Positions 43,976 to 53,089 are shown, numbered from the stretch's first letter. The stretch is DNA of 64,000 bases from Lysinibacillus_B sp031181585 (GCF_047301505.1 NZ_CP154840.1:4216001-4280000); one strand, 5' to 3'. Made by a program: numbers and translations. The notes: a model not told the origin generated them from the sequence alone.

Positions 43976-44562
43976 AGATTGCCGGTGTTGTCTTAGCTGG
44001 CGGTCAATCTTCTAGGTATGGGCAGCCGAAAATGTTTGAATTGTTTGATGGCCAGCCTTTATATAAAAACAGCCTTACTGCTTTACAAAAAAATCGATTA
44101 CAGCCTTTAATTATCGCGACTAATGCCAGCTTGCAATCGAAGTTTTCAGAAGAAAAAATCCAAATGGTAATTGAAAAGCAGCCTCATCAAGGACCTCTGG
44201 CTGCATTACAAACCATAATGGAGATTTTTCCGGATGTTGAGTGGTTTTTTGTAGTCGCTAGTGACATGCCTTATATGAATGCAGATTTTGTCCAAACTAT
44301 GCTTACATTTATCGATGATCGCTATGATGCAATTGTTCCTAAACAGGCTTCCAGATTACAGCCTCTTGCTTCCTTATATCGACGCACTGCTTTACCAAAA
44401 GCAAATTTATTACTCCAGCAAAACAAAAGAAGTATGAAGGTCCTGTTAGAGCAACTTCAAGTGTGCTACGTTGCATTTGAAGAAGAAACCTCTACATTTG
44501 TCAATATCAATACTCAACTAGATTGGACACAAACAGTTAAAAAGGAGTCTACCTATGAATAA
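43972..44562 (+). CDS. mobA: Molybdenum cofactor guanylyltransferase
   Basis: A 196-residue nucleotidyltransferase that adds GMP to molybdopterin. The N-terminal L-A-G-G-Q-S-S-R-Y-G loop (8-17) binds GTP, Lys20 follows, and A-S-D-M-P-Y is the metal-binding motif. The ATG overlaps the moaB stop (ATGA). Confidence 0.92.
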   Translation: MKIAGVVLAGGQSSRYGQPKMFELFDGQPLYKNSLTALQKNRLQPLIIATNASLQSKFSEEKIQMVIEKQPHQGPLAALQTIMEIFPDVEWFFVVASDMPYMNADFVQTMLTFIDDRYDAIVPKQASRLQPLASLYRRTALPKANLLLQQNKRSMKVLLEQLQVCYVAFEEETSTFVNINTQLDWTQTVKKESTYE

Positions 44563-45037
44563 CTTTACACACTGGAACGAAGAAGGACGTCCCAAAATGG
44601 TCGATATTTCAGAAAAAGAAATTACCGAACGTACAGCCATCGCCCGCAGTACGATTACTTTATCCAATGAAATCTATGAGGCCATCCAACAAGGCGGCAT
44701 AAAAAAAGGTGATCCTACACAAGTAGCGCAAATCGCAGGGATTATGGGGGCAAAAAAAACAGCGGATATTATCCCAATGTGCCATCCGATTATGCTCCAA
44801 GGAACGGATTTCCAATTTGAATACAAAAAAGCAGCTATTGGATATGAACTCCACATTCAGGCAACCGTGAAATGCAGCGGCAAAACAGGCGTCGAAATGG
44901 AAGCATTAACTGCTGTGAGCATTGCCGCACTCACTTTTTATGATATGTGTAAAGCCGTCGATAAAAATATGGTGATTAAAGAAACGTATCTTGTTCAAAA
45001 AACGGGCGGAAAAAGCGGCACATTTGTGCATAAGTAA
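44555..45037 (+). CDS. moaC: Cyclic pyranopterin monophosphate synthase
   Basis: A 160-residue MoaC that converts the MoaA product to cyclic pyranopterin monophosphate. The MVDISEKEITERTAIA start, the I-P-M-C-H-P-I segment and the G-V-E-M-E-A-L-T-A-V and M-C-K-A-V-D-K segments are conserved. It overlaps mobA by eight bases with AAAAAGGAG inside mobA, and a terminator follows. Confidence 0.94.
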   Translation: MNNFTHWNEEGRPKMVDISEKEITERTAIARSTITLSNEIYEAIQQGGIKKGDPTQVAQIAGIMGAKKTADIIPMCHPIMLQGTDFQFEYKKAAIGYELHIQATVKCSGKTGVEMEALTAVSIAALTFYDMCKAVDKNMVIKETYLVQKTGGKSGTFVHK

Positions 45038-45038
45038 A

Positions 45039-45078
45039 CAGAAAAAATCCGGCAATAGTTTGCCGATTTTTTTCTGTT
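45039..45078. terminator. Bidirectional terminator between moaC and moaA
   Basis: CAGAAAAAATCCGGCAA pairs with TTGCCGATTTTTTTCTG (one mismatch, 3-base loop). T-rich on both strands, it separates the convergent genes. Confidence 0.85.
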
Positions 45079-45085
45079 TTTTTCT

Positions 45086-46102
45086 TTAACCACCGATATG
45101 CGACATTTCGATTTTTGATTTTTTCCTTTTTTCCATCGTCCGTTCATTGCGTTCATCGGAATAGCGGTCTTTTCTGTTTTCCCAGACATCCGAAATGCAT
45201 CTGATGATTGATGCATCATCTTCTCCGCTTCTTAATAGTTCTCTTAAATCTGTTCCTTCTGTTGCAAATAAACAAGTATACAATTTTCCTTCAGCTGAAA
45301 TACGGGCACGTGAACAGTTTGAACAGAAAGAATCTGTTACAGATGATATGATACCGATTTCACCTGCATCATCTTGATATTGATAACGGGTAGCTACTTC
45401 TCCTTTATAAGCAGGCTCAACGGGAGCCAACGGAGAAATTTGATGAACTTGTTCAATAATTTCTTTCTTCCCTACCACGTCATCCAGTCTCCAGCCATTT
45501 GAGTTGCCTACATCCATATACTCGATGAAACGAAGAATCTGCTTTTTGTCTTTAAAATATTCTGCCATCGAAACAATATCCTGTTCATTTTTCCCTTTTT
45601 GAACAACCATATTGATTTTTACTAGCAAACCGGCTTCTGCGGCTTTCTCAATGCCTTCCAGCACTGTCTTCACTTTTCCCCGCCCGCCATTCATCTCAAA
45701 AAAACGCTCTTCATTTAGCGAATCGAGGCTAACAGATACTCTTGATAATCCCGCCCTTTTTAAATCATGGGCATATTTTTTCAATAAAGTGCCATTGGTT
45801 GTTAAAGCAATATCCTCTACGCCATCTATACGATGAATACGTTCAATTAATTTTGGCAGATCTTGACGGAGTAAAGGCTCGCCACCTGTAATACGTACTT
45901 TTTTCACACCTAATGAGACAAAAATCTTTACTAATCGCTCGATTTCTTCAAAACTCAATATTTTATCGGGCTGTAAAAAAGCGAAATCCGGGCCAAATAT
46001 TTCTGCCGGCATGCAATATTGACAGCGAAAGTTACAGCGGTCTGTCACTGATATCCTTAAATCTCTCAACGGTCTGTGCAATTGATCCTGTAGATTAGTA
46101 AT
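45086..46102 (-). CDS. moaA: GTP 3',8-cyclase (radical SAM), probable ATT start
   Basis: A radical-SAM enzyme that makes the first molybdopterin intermediate from GTP with MoaC. The N-terminal cluster motif CNFRCQYC, the glycine-rich ITGGEPLLR and the C-terminal cluster CSNCSR plus a later Cys are all present, and it ends Gly-Gly. The first canonical start is a TTG at 46081 with a poor ribosome site, which omits conserved residues. In the same frame an ATT at 46102-46100 lies seven bases after GGAG and gives NLQDQLHRPLRDLR, matching the QIKDKLGRPIRDLR-type start of relatives. No ATG, GTG or TTG lies between the fdhD stop and 46081. I therefore annotate the ATT start. Confidence 0.85.
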   Translation of the reverse strand: MTNLQDQLHRPLRDLRISVTDRCNFRCQYCMPAEIFGPDFAFLQPDKILSFEEIERLVKIFVSLGVKKVRITGGEPLLRQDLPKLIERIHRIDGVEDIALTTNGTLLKKYAHDLKRAGLSRVSVSLDSLNEERFFEMNGGRGKVKTVLEGIEKAAEAGLLVKINMVVQKGKNEQDIVSMAEYFKDKKQILRFIEYMDVGNSNGWRLDDVVGKKEIIEQVHQISPLAPVEPAYKGEVATRYQYQDDAGEIGIISSVTDSFCSNCSRARISAEGKLYTCLFATEGTDLRELLRSGEDDASIIRCISDVWENRKDRYSDERNERTMEKRKKSKIEMSHIGG

Positions 46103-46120
46103 TTTTACTCTCCTTCTTTC

Positions 46121-46930
46121 CTATTGGTCCATTTCATTTGTTGGTAATTGAATGCGCTCTTTATGTGTATAAATATTTAATGTATTTTGACGGATAAAAC
46201 CGACTGTCGTAATCCCCAGCTGCTCGGCCAATTGCAATGCCAATTCTGTTGGCGCTGATTTAGATAGAACGATCTCGCACCCAATTTTTGATACTTTCAG
46301 TAAAATTTCTGATGAAATCCTTCCGCTGAAGACAATAATTTTATCTCGGATGCTAATGTTATTTCGTAAACAATATCCATAAATCTTATCTAATGCATTA
46401 TGACGTCCAATATCCATACGGCTTAAGACAATACCGTTCACATCACATAGCGCTGCATTATGAACACCGCCAGTCTCTTGGAATGTTAAAGCCGAGTCCT
46501 GCATATCCCGCATTAAGCGAAAACAATCATCTGTTGTAAGACGCACATGAACATCTTCCATTTTTTTAGCTGCCAGGGCATCATTGGCAAAGACGAAACC
46601 TTGGCGGCTCATCCCACAGCAGGAGGTAATATAACGTTTATTTTGGATTTGTTGATAGAAAGGATTGATTTGCTTTGTTTTAATATGCACAAAGCCTTCT
46701 TCTTCTTGATACCAAATCTCTTCAATATCTTCAAAACTACGAATTATTCGCTCCGAGGCTAAATAGCCCATTACCATATCTTCTACATATTCCGGTGTGC
46801 AAACCATTGTAACGAATTCTTGCTGATTAATCTTGACTGTGACAGCATATTCTGTGACAACCATATCGGCTGTTTCTTTAAATTTATTGTTTTCAACACG
46901 TACAATCTCTCGTGTGACTGCTTTTTTCAT
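46121..46930 (-). CDS. fdhD: Formate dehydrogenase accessory sulfurtransferase
   Basis: A 269-residue FdhD that transfers sulfur to the formate dehydrogenase cofactor. The S-C-C-G-M-S-R motif carries the reactive Cys pair, and E-T-G-G-V-H-N-A-A and D-I-G-R-H-N-A-L-D-K are conserved. GAGGAT precedes the ATG. The DUF2294 gene ends 12 bases before it and moaA follows in the same reading frame after the TAG. Confidence 0.93.
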   Translation of the reverse strand: MKKAVTREIVRVENNKFKETADMVVTEYAVTVKINQQEFVTMVCTPEYVEDMVMGYLASERIIRSFEDIEEIWYQEEEGFVHIKTKQINPFYQQIQNKRYITSCCGMSRQGFVFANDALAAKKMEDVHVRLTTDDCFRLMRDMQDSALTFQETGGVHNAALCDVNGIVLSRMDIGRHNALDKIYGYCLRNNISIRDKIIVFSGRISSEILLKVSKIGCEIVLSKSAPTELALQLAEQLGITTVGFIRQNTLNIYTHKERIQLPTNEMDQ

Positions 46931-46942
46931 AAGGCATCCTCT

Positions 46943-47290
46943 TTATTCACTAATTTTATCCTCGAAAATAAATACAGAAATAGCAAAATCCTCTTCAATT
47001 TTGATATCTGTAAATAAATGGAGCAGTTTTGTGCCCATCAATTCTTCCATACCTTCTGGAACTGCTTTAGAATACAAATCTTGAATCATACTTGTACGGG
47101 CAGCATGAACCATTTTTTGACCTTCTGGATTACTCGCAATAAATCTTTCTGTTGGTGTAAGATTGCCATATAAAGTCGAAACGGCCATGTTCTCTACAAA
47201 AACAGTATGAATACGTTCGGGTCCTTTACCAAATAAATCTTTGCGCAGCTTTCGAATAATGTCGTTAAATTCATGTACTTTTTTTGACAT
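46943..47290 (-). CDS. DUF2294 domain protein
   Basis: A 115-residue protein matching DUF2294, with G-K-G-P-E-R-I-H-T-V-F near 21-31 and the E-G-M-E-E-L-M-G region near 78-85. The function is unknown, but the gene is often near formate dehydrogenase genes in Bacillales. GGGAG lies nine bases before the ATG. It is first in the unit DUF2294-fdhD-moaA and divergent from fdhF. Confidence 0.8.
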   Translation of the reverse strand: MSKKVHEFNDIIRKLRKDLFGKGPERIHTVFVENMAVSTLYGNLTPTERFIASNPEGQKMVHAARTSMIQDLYSKAVPEGMEELMGTKLLHLFTDIKIEEDFAISVFIFEDKISE

Positions 47291-47439
47291 TTTGACGATT
47301 CTCCCAACCTAATTAAACTTTTTATTTTATTTTTCTTGAGGGCACCCTTACAGTTTGTTAATAATATAGCAACTTTTAAAAAAATTAAAGCGAAAATATT
47401 TTTGATAATTATTACATTGTTCAAAACTTATGATAAATA

Positions 47440-47468
47440 TTGTCCATTTTAAATGTAAACGCTATAAT
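47440..47468 (+). promoter_or_regulatory. Putative sigma-A promoter with overlapping cre-like site
   Basis: TTGTCC at 47440-47445 and a perfect TATAAT at 47463-47468 are 17 bases apart. TGTAAACGCTATAA at 47454-47467 matches the CcpA cre consensus TGWNANCGNTNWCA at all but one position. Confidence 0.45.
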
Positions 47469-47631
47469 AAGAATTATTACAAATGGGATTGATGTATTTT
47501 GATACGTATATCTTAGTTTTACCCACTCAGGTTGAACTATCCGCATATTGATTCATAATATTTGAGTTCTATTGTTAAACCTAAAAAAATAAAAGTAGAT
47601 TGAGTTTTTAGCACGACCTGTTAAAAATTTT

Positions 47632-47687
47632 ATCCACCATGAATAATCAGCATGTGAGAACCATGCCGTTTCATGGTGGATTTTTTT
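47632..47687 (+). terminator. Orphan intrinsic terminator in the fdhF leader
   Basis: A 12-bp outer stem (47632-47643 with 47670-47681) encloses a GCATG/CATGC inner stem and is followed by seven T. No plus-strand gene lies between it and moaC 2.6 kb away, so it must end a small RNA or act as an attenuator. Confidence 0.75.
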
Positions 47688-47913
47688 ATTTTTTACACAT
47701 GTCAACAATATGAGAACTTCGTTAATGTATATTCCCTCTACTACTCTTGTATGGGGATTCGATAAATTTGGAATAGCGCCAACAGGACTGTCTTAACATA
47801 GCATAAGAAGATGATTACTGTTCTGAATAATCAACGCAACGTACTAGTTCGCTTTACCATAAGCATTAACCTGTTGTCATATACTTGTCAAAAAGCAAAA
47901 GGAGGAGTCTACC

Positions 47914-50838
47914 TTGACTAAAATTAACATTAATGGCGTACCGTATGAAGTTCCAGAAGGCGCTACAATTCTTGAAGTCATTAATCAAAATGGCATTGAA
48001 CATCCCCAAATCTGCTATGTACCATCAGTGGATCCTATCCAAACTTGTGATACATGTATCGTTGAAGTTGATGGCCAACTGGTTCGTTCTTGTTCAACAA
48101 AAGCAATGAATGGCATGGATATCCAGCTAGCTTCCGGCAAAGCGAAAGCTGCCCAAACAGAAGCAATGGACCGTCTACTGGAAAATCACTTATTGTACTG
48201 TACGGTTTGTGATAACAACAATGGGAACTGTACGCTACATAACACAGCAGAAATGATGGAAATTGAGCATCAAAAATATCCTTATGAACCAAAAGTAGAG
48301 CCACATGAAGTGGACATGTCACACCCATTTTACCGTTATGACCCTAATCAATGTATCGCTTGCGGACAATGTGTAGAGGTTTGCCAAAACTTACAGGTTA
48401 ACGAAACATTATCGCTGGATTGGGAAGCTGAAAGACCTCGTATTATTTGGGATGAAGGCGTGAGCATTAATGAATCTTCTTGTGTAGGCTGCGGACAATG
48501 TGTAACTGTATGTCCATGTAACGCTTTAATGGAAAAATCGATGCTTGGAGAAGCTGGTTTCATGACTGGTCTTAAGCAAGAAACATTAGATCCAATGATT
48601 AGCTTAATCAAAGAAGTTGAACCAGGATATAGCGGCATCTTTGCTGTTTCTGAAGTCGAAGCTGCTATGCGTAGTAAACGTACGAAAAAGACAAAAACAG
48701 TTTGTACGTTCTGTGGTGTAGGCTGCTCGTTTGAAGTATGGACAAAAGACCGCAAAATTTTAAAAGTACAGCCTTCTGATGGCCCTGTAAATGCTGTTTC
48801 TACTTGTATCAAGGGGAAATTCGGCTGGGACTTCGTCAACTCTGAAGAACGTATTACTAAACCATTGATTCGCAAAAACGAAGAATTTGTTGAAGCATCA
48901 TGGGATGAAGCATTAGATTTAATCTCTTCAAAACTTGGCGGGATTCAAAAAGAATTCGGCCCTGGTTCTGTCGGTTTTATCTCTTCTTCAAAAATTACAA
49001 ATGAAGAAAACTACTTAATTCAAAAAATGGCACGTCAATTATTTGGCACAAACGACGTTGATAACTGTTCACGTTATTGCCAATCTCCAGCTACAGACGG
49101 CTTATTGCGCACAGTTGGTTTTGGCGGTGATGCAGGAACAATCCAAGATATTGCGAAAGCTGGTCTTGTTATTATTGTTGGGGCAAACCCTACAGAAGGT
49201 CACCCTGTTTTAGCGACTCGCGTAAAACGTGCCCACAAGTTACATGGTCAAAAATTAATCGTTGCCGATGTTCGTAAGCACGAAATGGCTGAACGCTCTG
49301 ACATCTTCATGCGTCCAAAACAAGGTACTGACCAAGTTTGGTTAATGGCTGTTACAAAATACATGATCGATCAAGGCTGGCATGATGAAGCCTTCATTAA
49401 AGAGAATGTTCATGACTTTGATGCTTTTAAAGATGTCCTTGAAAAATACACTCTTGACTATGCAGAAGAAACAACAGGTATTTCGAAAGAAACGTTGATC
49501 AATGTTGCGGAAATGATTCGTGATGCAGACGGTACATGTGTTCTTTGGGGTATGGGTGTTACACAAAATACAGGTGGTTCTTATACTTCAGCAGCTATTT
49601 CAAATCTTCTTTTAGCTACTGGTAACTATCGCCGTCCAGGTGCAGGTGCCTATCCTCTTCGTGGTCACAACAATGTACAAGGTGCTTGTGACATGGGTAC
49701 ATTACCAAACCTATTACCAGGCTATCAAAAAGTAACAGATGACGAGGCACGTGCTAAGTTTGAAAAAGCATATGGCGTTGAAATTCAACCACAACCAGGT
49801 CGTACAAATCCGCAGATGTTGGATGCGATTATGGAAGGTAAAATGAAAGCTATGTATTTAGTTGGTGAAGATATGGCTCTTGTAGATGCAGATGCGAACC
49901 ACGTAGATAAAGTTCTTTCATCTTTAGACTTCTTTGTTGTACAAGATGTATTCTTATCACGCACAGCTCAATATGCAGATGTTATTTTACCGGCAGCACC
50001 ATCTCTTGAAAAAGAAGGTACATTTACGAATACAGAACGTCGTGTTCAACGCTTATATCAAGTTTTACCAACACTTGGTGAATCAAAAGCGGATTGGGAA
50101 ATCCTTCAATTAGTTGCTCGTCGCTTAGGAGCAGATTGGAATTACAGCCACCCTAGTGAAATCTATGATGAAATGGCTAGTCTCTCTCCAATTTTCTCTG
50201 GAAATAACTACGATGTATTAGAAGATTGGGGCAGCTTCCTGTGGGGCAGCCATGATGGTACAAATACACCATTACTATACGTAGATGGCTTTAACTTCCC
50301 TGACAAAAAAGCTCGTTTTGCTTTAAACGATTGGGTAAAACCTCTTGAATTCGAAGCACAGTATGATTGTCATATTAACAATGGACGTATGTTAGAACAC
50401 TTCCATGAAGGAAATATGACAAATAAATCGAAAGGTATTCAATCAAAAGTACCTGAAATCTTTGTAGAAGTATCACCAGAATTAGCGAAAGAACGAGGCA
50501 TTGAAGATGGAACGTTATTACGTTTAGTGTCTCCATTTGGTGCATTAAAATTAAATGCCCTTGTAACAGACCGTGTACAAGGTAACGAACTATTCTTACC
50601 AATGAACTCTACTAGCAAAGATTCAGCAATCAACTTCTTGACTGGTGGAGGTTCTGATGTGAATACAATGACACCGGCATACAAACAAACAAAAGTACGA
50701 GTGGAAGTATTGAAAGCAAAAGGTAAATCACCACTTCCTAGAACAAATCCAAGAAACAAAAAGCGTCATCCACAAAACGGTGTCGAAGTACAACGCAAAT
50801 GGAATCGTCCTGGCTACGTTCACTTAACAACAAACTAA
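47914..50838 (+). CDS. fdhF: Formate dehydrogenase alpha subunit, Cys type (molybdopterin oxidoreductase)
   Basis: A 974-residue iron-sulfur molybdoenzyme that oxidises formate to CO2. A 2Fe-2S ferredoxin-like domain (about 1-78), a His/Cys 4Fe-4S site (C-x2-C-x5-C near 95-115) and two 4Fe-4S motifs (C-I-A-C-G-Q-C, C-V-G-C-G-Q-C) near 140-210 precede the catalytic domain from about 260, which opens C-T-F-C-G-V-G-C. The molybdenum ligand is Cys389 in SRYC, not selenocysteine. The C-terminal molybdopterin dinucleotide-binding domain starts near 850. The TTG start follows AAAGGAGGAG at six bases. The DUF1641 gene follows after about 18 bases. This matches the YrhE/YjgC-type Bacillus enzyme, which may be NAD-linked through partners not encoded here. 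Confidence 0.93.
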   Translation: MTKININGVPYEVPEGATILEVINQNGIEHPQICYVPSVDPIQTCDTCIVEVDGQLVRSCSTKAMNGMDIQLASGKAKAAQTEAMDRLLENHLLYCTVCDNNNGNCTLHNTAEMMEIEHQKYPYEPKVEPHEVDMSHPFYRYDPNQCIACGQCVEVCQNLQVNETLSLDWEAERPRIIWDEGVSINESSCVGCGQCVTVCPCNALMEKSMLGEAGFMTGLKQETLDPMISLIKEVEPGYSGIFAVSEVEAAMRSKRTKKTKTVCTFCGVGCSFEVWTKDRKILKVQPSDGPVNAVSTCIKGKFGWDFVNSEERITKPLIRKNEEFVEASWDEALDLISSKLGGIQKEFGPGSVGFISSSKITNEENYLIQKMARQLFGTNDVDNCSRYCQSPATDGLLRTVGFGGDAGTIQDIAKAGLVIIVGANPTEGHPVLATRVKRAHKLHGQKLIVADVRKHEMAERSDIFMRPKQGTDQVWLMAVTKYMIDQGWHDEAFIKENVHDFDAFKDVLEKYTLDYAEETTGISKETLINVAEMIRDADGTCVLWGMGVTQNTGGSYTSAAISNLLLATGNYRRPGAGAYPLRGHNNVQGACDMGTLPNLLPGYQKVTDDEARAKFEKAYGVEIQPQPGRTNPQMLDAIMEGKMKAMYLVGEDMALVDADANHVDKVLSSLDFFVVQDVFLSRTAQYADVILPAAPSLEKEGTFTNTERRVQRLYQVLPTLGESKADWEILQLVARRLGADWNYSHPSEIYDEMASLSPIFSGNNYDVLEDWGSFLWGSHDGTNTPLLYVDGFNFPDKKARFALNDWVKPLEFEAQYDCHINNGRMLEHFHEGNMTNKSKGIQSKVPEIFVEVSPELAKERGIEDGTLLRLVSPFGALKLNALVTDRVQGNELFLPMNSTSKDSAINFLTGGGSDVNTMTPAYKQTKVRVEVLKAKGKSPLPRTNPRNKKRHPQNGVEVQRKWNRPGYVHLTTN

Positions 50839-50856
50839 TGGAAGGGAGTGACATGT

Positions 50857-51333
50857 ATGGCTTCACCAATTAAAACCATTAAAAAGCAACAATTAACAGA
50901 AGAACAAATAAAAGAACAAAAGCTGGAAAATTTAAAACAGCTGCTTTCCGAAAATGAAGACACAGTAAATCAAGTGTTTACTATCATGGCCGAGCTAAAT
51001 GATATCGGCGCTCTAGAAGCTGCCACAAAACTTCTTGAAGCAAAAGAAGATGTTGCCCATATTGCACTAGGTCAGTTGACTCGTAAACCAGTTACGAATC
51101 TCATCAATAACTTAATGGGTGCTGCAGGTGCTTTAACAGCAATGGACCCAGAAAAAACAACAAAACTTATCGAAAGTTTAACTACTGGCTTAGATGAAGC
51201 AAACAAAGCGGTGGACACTGATGAAAAAGTCAGTGTCTTCAAGCTTGCTAAAATGCTGAATGATCCTGATGTGAATCGTGCCATGAACTTCGGCATTCAC
51301 TTCTTAAAGGGACTTGGTCAAGGATTAAAATAG
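50857..51333 (+). CDS. DUF1641 protein (YrhD-like)
   Basis: A soluble, helical 158-residue protein. The C-terminal D-P-D-V-N-R-A-M-N-F-G-I-H-F-L-K-G-L-G matches DUF1641, which regularly accompanies FdhF in Bacillales and is presumed to be a formate dehydrogenase partner. I choose the ATG at 50857 with GGGAG eight bases upstream; a GTG nine bases earlier overlaps that site. Confidence 0.85.
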   Translation: MASPIKTIKKQQLTEEQIKEQKLENLKQLLSENEDTVNQVFTIMAELNDIGALEAATKLLEAKEDVAHIALGQLTRKPVTNLINNLMGAAGALTAMDPEKTTKLIESLTTGLDEANKAVDTDEKVSVFKLAKMLNDPDVNRAMNFGIHFLKGLGQGLK

Positions 51334-51348
51334 AATGGAGTTTATGAA

Positions 51349-52398
51349 ATGTTAACAAACGAGAGTGTGTTAAATGCACTAAAGCATGTTGAAGACCCGG
51401 AACTTCATAAAAGCATAGTTGAGTTAAATATGGTTCGCAATATAAAAATTATTGATGGTATTCATATCTCCCTTGACGTGATTTTAACGATTTCTGGTTG
51501 TCCGCTAAAAGCTAAAATTCAAAGTGATATTGAACAAGCTTTAAGGAATCTTGGTGCTGCAAGCGTCTCCCTTCGATTTGGTTCAATGACAGATGAAGAG
51601 CGTCGAAATTTAACAGCTACTTTAAAAGCTCAAAATGTAACAGAACAAGGTATGCCTAAAATGCTAAAACCCGATTCCGGCGTCAAATTTATTGCCGTTA
51701 CGAGTGGTAAAGGCGGTGTCGGTAAGTCGACTGTTACAATTAATTTAGCAGTAGCCCTTGCCCGTCTTGGAAAAAAAGTTGGTATTGTCGATGCAGACAT
51801 TTATGGCTATAGTATTCCAGCTATGATGAAGATTGATCAAAAACCAACAATGATTGACCAAACGGCTATTCCGGTTGAGAGCAATGGCGTGAAGGTCATG
51901 TCGATGGGCTTCTATTCAAAAGATAATCAGCCCGTCATGTGGCGTGGCCCAATGCTGAACAAATGGATTCGTAATTTCCTTGTCAACACACATTGGGATG
52001 ATTTAGATTATCTTCTACTAGATTTACCACCTGGTACAGGAGATGTTGCCATCGATGTGGCGGCAATGATTCCACAAGCCCAGGAAATTATCGTAACAAC
52101 ACCGCATAACGCTGCTTCACATGTGGCTTCACGTGCAGGCGCAATGGCTCAACATACAAAACACTCGATTTTAGGTGTTATCGAAAATATGGCTTACTTT
52201 GAAAATGAAAATGGTGAAAAACATTATCTACTTGGTCAAGGTGGAGCGGAAAAATTAGCAGATGAACTTCATACAAATGTTCTTGCCCGCGTACCATTTG
52301 CTAAGCCGGAAGAAAATACAGGTTCTTCGGTTTATGACGAAGATTCTGTTGTTGGGGAGGCATTTACCCATTTAGCAGAGGATATTATTTATCAATAA
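51349..52398 (+). CDS. Mrp/NBP35-family P-loop ATPase (SalA/ApbC-like)
   Basis: A 349-residue protein with an N-terminal MIP18/DUF59 domain (about 5-85) containing the S-G-C-P-L loop, then a ParA-like ATPase with deviant Walker A GKGGVGKST near 125-133. Typical Mrp proteins carry C-x-x-C near the ENM-A-Y-F element for Fe-S cluster binding. Here the element reads ENMAYFENENGEK and lacks both Cys, as in SalA-type proteins. It ends the fdhF operon, so a role in cofactor or Fe-S handling for formate dehydrogenase is suggested, although the SalA alternative is a transcription regulator. Confidence 0.82.
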   Translation: MLTNESVLNALKHVEDPELHKSIVELNMVRNIKIIDGIHISLDVILTISGCPLKAKIQSDIEQALRNLGAASVSLRFGSMTDEERRNLTATLKAQNVTEQGMPKMLKPDSGVKFIAVTSGKGGVGKSTVTINLAVALARLGKKVGIVDADIYGYSIPAMMKIDQKPTMIDQTAIPVESNGVKVMSMGFYSKDNQPVMWRGPMLNKWIRNFLVNTHWDDLDYLLLDLPPGTGDVAIDVAAMIPQAQEIIVTTPHNAASHVASRAGAMAQHTKHSILGVIENMAYFENENGEKHYLLGQGGAEKLADELHTNVLARVPFAKPEENTGSSVYDEDSVVGEAFTHLAEDIIYQ

Positions 52399-52462
52399 TA
52401 AAAACGATCTGTTTACAGGGGTGACCTCATCTATAAAACAGAGTAAAAAAAGATTTATTCAG

Positions 52463-52496
52463 CCAGCTGTAGGTTTTACACTACGGCTGGTTTTTT
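52463..52496 (+). terminator. Terminator of the fdhF operon
   Basis: CCAGCTGTAG (52463-52472) pairs with CTACGGCTGG (52481-52490) with one mismatch, and six T follow. Confidence 0.8.
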
Positions 52497-52577
52497 CGTG
52501 TATTTAAATAGACCTATCACACAGTTATTTTTATGAATGTCTCCACTAACCGAACAGCTGCCTCTATAACCGTGTTC

Positions 52578-52877
52578 TCCGCAATTCTGTGACCTTTTTA
52601 ATATTTCGATTTGTTGTTTTAGATACCCTTTTCAACTTGTAAGTAAACTTTTTCTGAATCAATCATATTGCCGTCCTTTATCTAAGGGATATTGCTTCAC
52701 CGCTGATTGATAGAAGCGTTGCATCTCTCCATTTTTGCACCTTTTCATCCAAGTCGTTAATTGTAATTTGCTTCCCTTATTCAACTTATCCATGACCTGT
52801 TTCACTAGAATGATTGCTGCTCTCATTTCAATCGGTTTCATTTTAACTTCAGCTGGATAACTTACTTTTAAAGCCAT
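52578..52877 (-). pseudogene. IS3-family orfA remnant
   Basis: The ATG at 52877 follows GGAGATG and the frame begins MALKVSYPAEVKMKPIEM, which aligns with the orfA of the intact-length element at 62985-63302 (TRVSYPAEVKLKAVEM). Later parts match NGEMQRF and K-Q-Y-P-L-D-K-G. After frameshifts near 52690 and 52635 the C-terminal leucine-zipper-like YLKQQIEILKR is recognisable. OrfB is absent. The right end of the element is present to 52970. Confidence 0.8.
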
Positions 52878-52910
52878 AGAAAAAAACATCTCCACATTGA
52901 TTTTCTGGTA

Positions 52911-52970
52911 TTCAGTACCCGTTTTCAACGTAAGATGTTTTTAAATTGTCTCATTTATTTAGGTCAGTGC
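52911..52970. repeat. 60-bp IS end, copy 1
   Basis: Matches 63397-63456 at 58 of 60 positions. It forms the terminal part of the decayed IS3 element whose orfA remnant is adjacent, ending AGGTCAGTGC. Confidence 0.85.
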
Positions 52971-53089
52971 GGAACTAATCCTCGATACAATCGAATTTAC
53001 TTTCTTATTGGCCTGAATTTTTGTACAGGTCCACAAAAAGTAAAATAGGTTTTTATGCGGAGTGTATGTCACCCGCACAAGTCTATTAT

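Larger units (their letters stand above)
47291..47913. other. Divergent regulatory region before fdhF
   Basis: A 623-base region with no open frame. It contains a sigma-A-like promoter at 47440-47468 with an overlapping cre-like site (47454-47467), a possible second promoter (TTGAAC at 47532, CATAAT at 47554), and a strong terminator hairpin at 47632-47687 with no gene upstream of it on this strand. The remaining 220 bases to fdhF hold no recognised element except the AAAGGAGGAG ribosome site. Confidence 0.5.

Noticed and set aside
49060..49100. Selenocysteine codon at the formate dehydrogenase active site
   Set aside because: The active-site codon is TGC (SRYC) and no in-frame TGA exists there, so the enzyme is the Cys form.
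53054..53075. Hairpin TGCGG-n-CCGCA after the small hypothetical gene
   Set aside because: No T-run on the 3' side of either strand, so it is not called a terminator.
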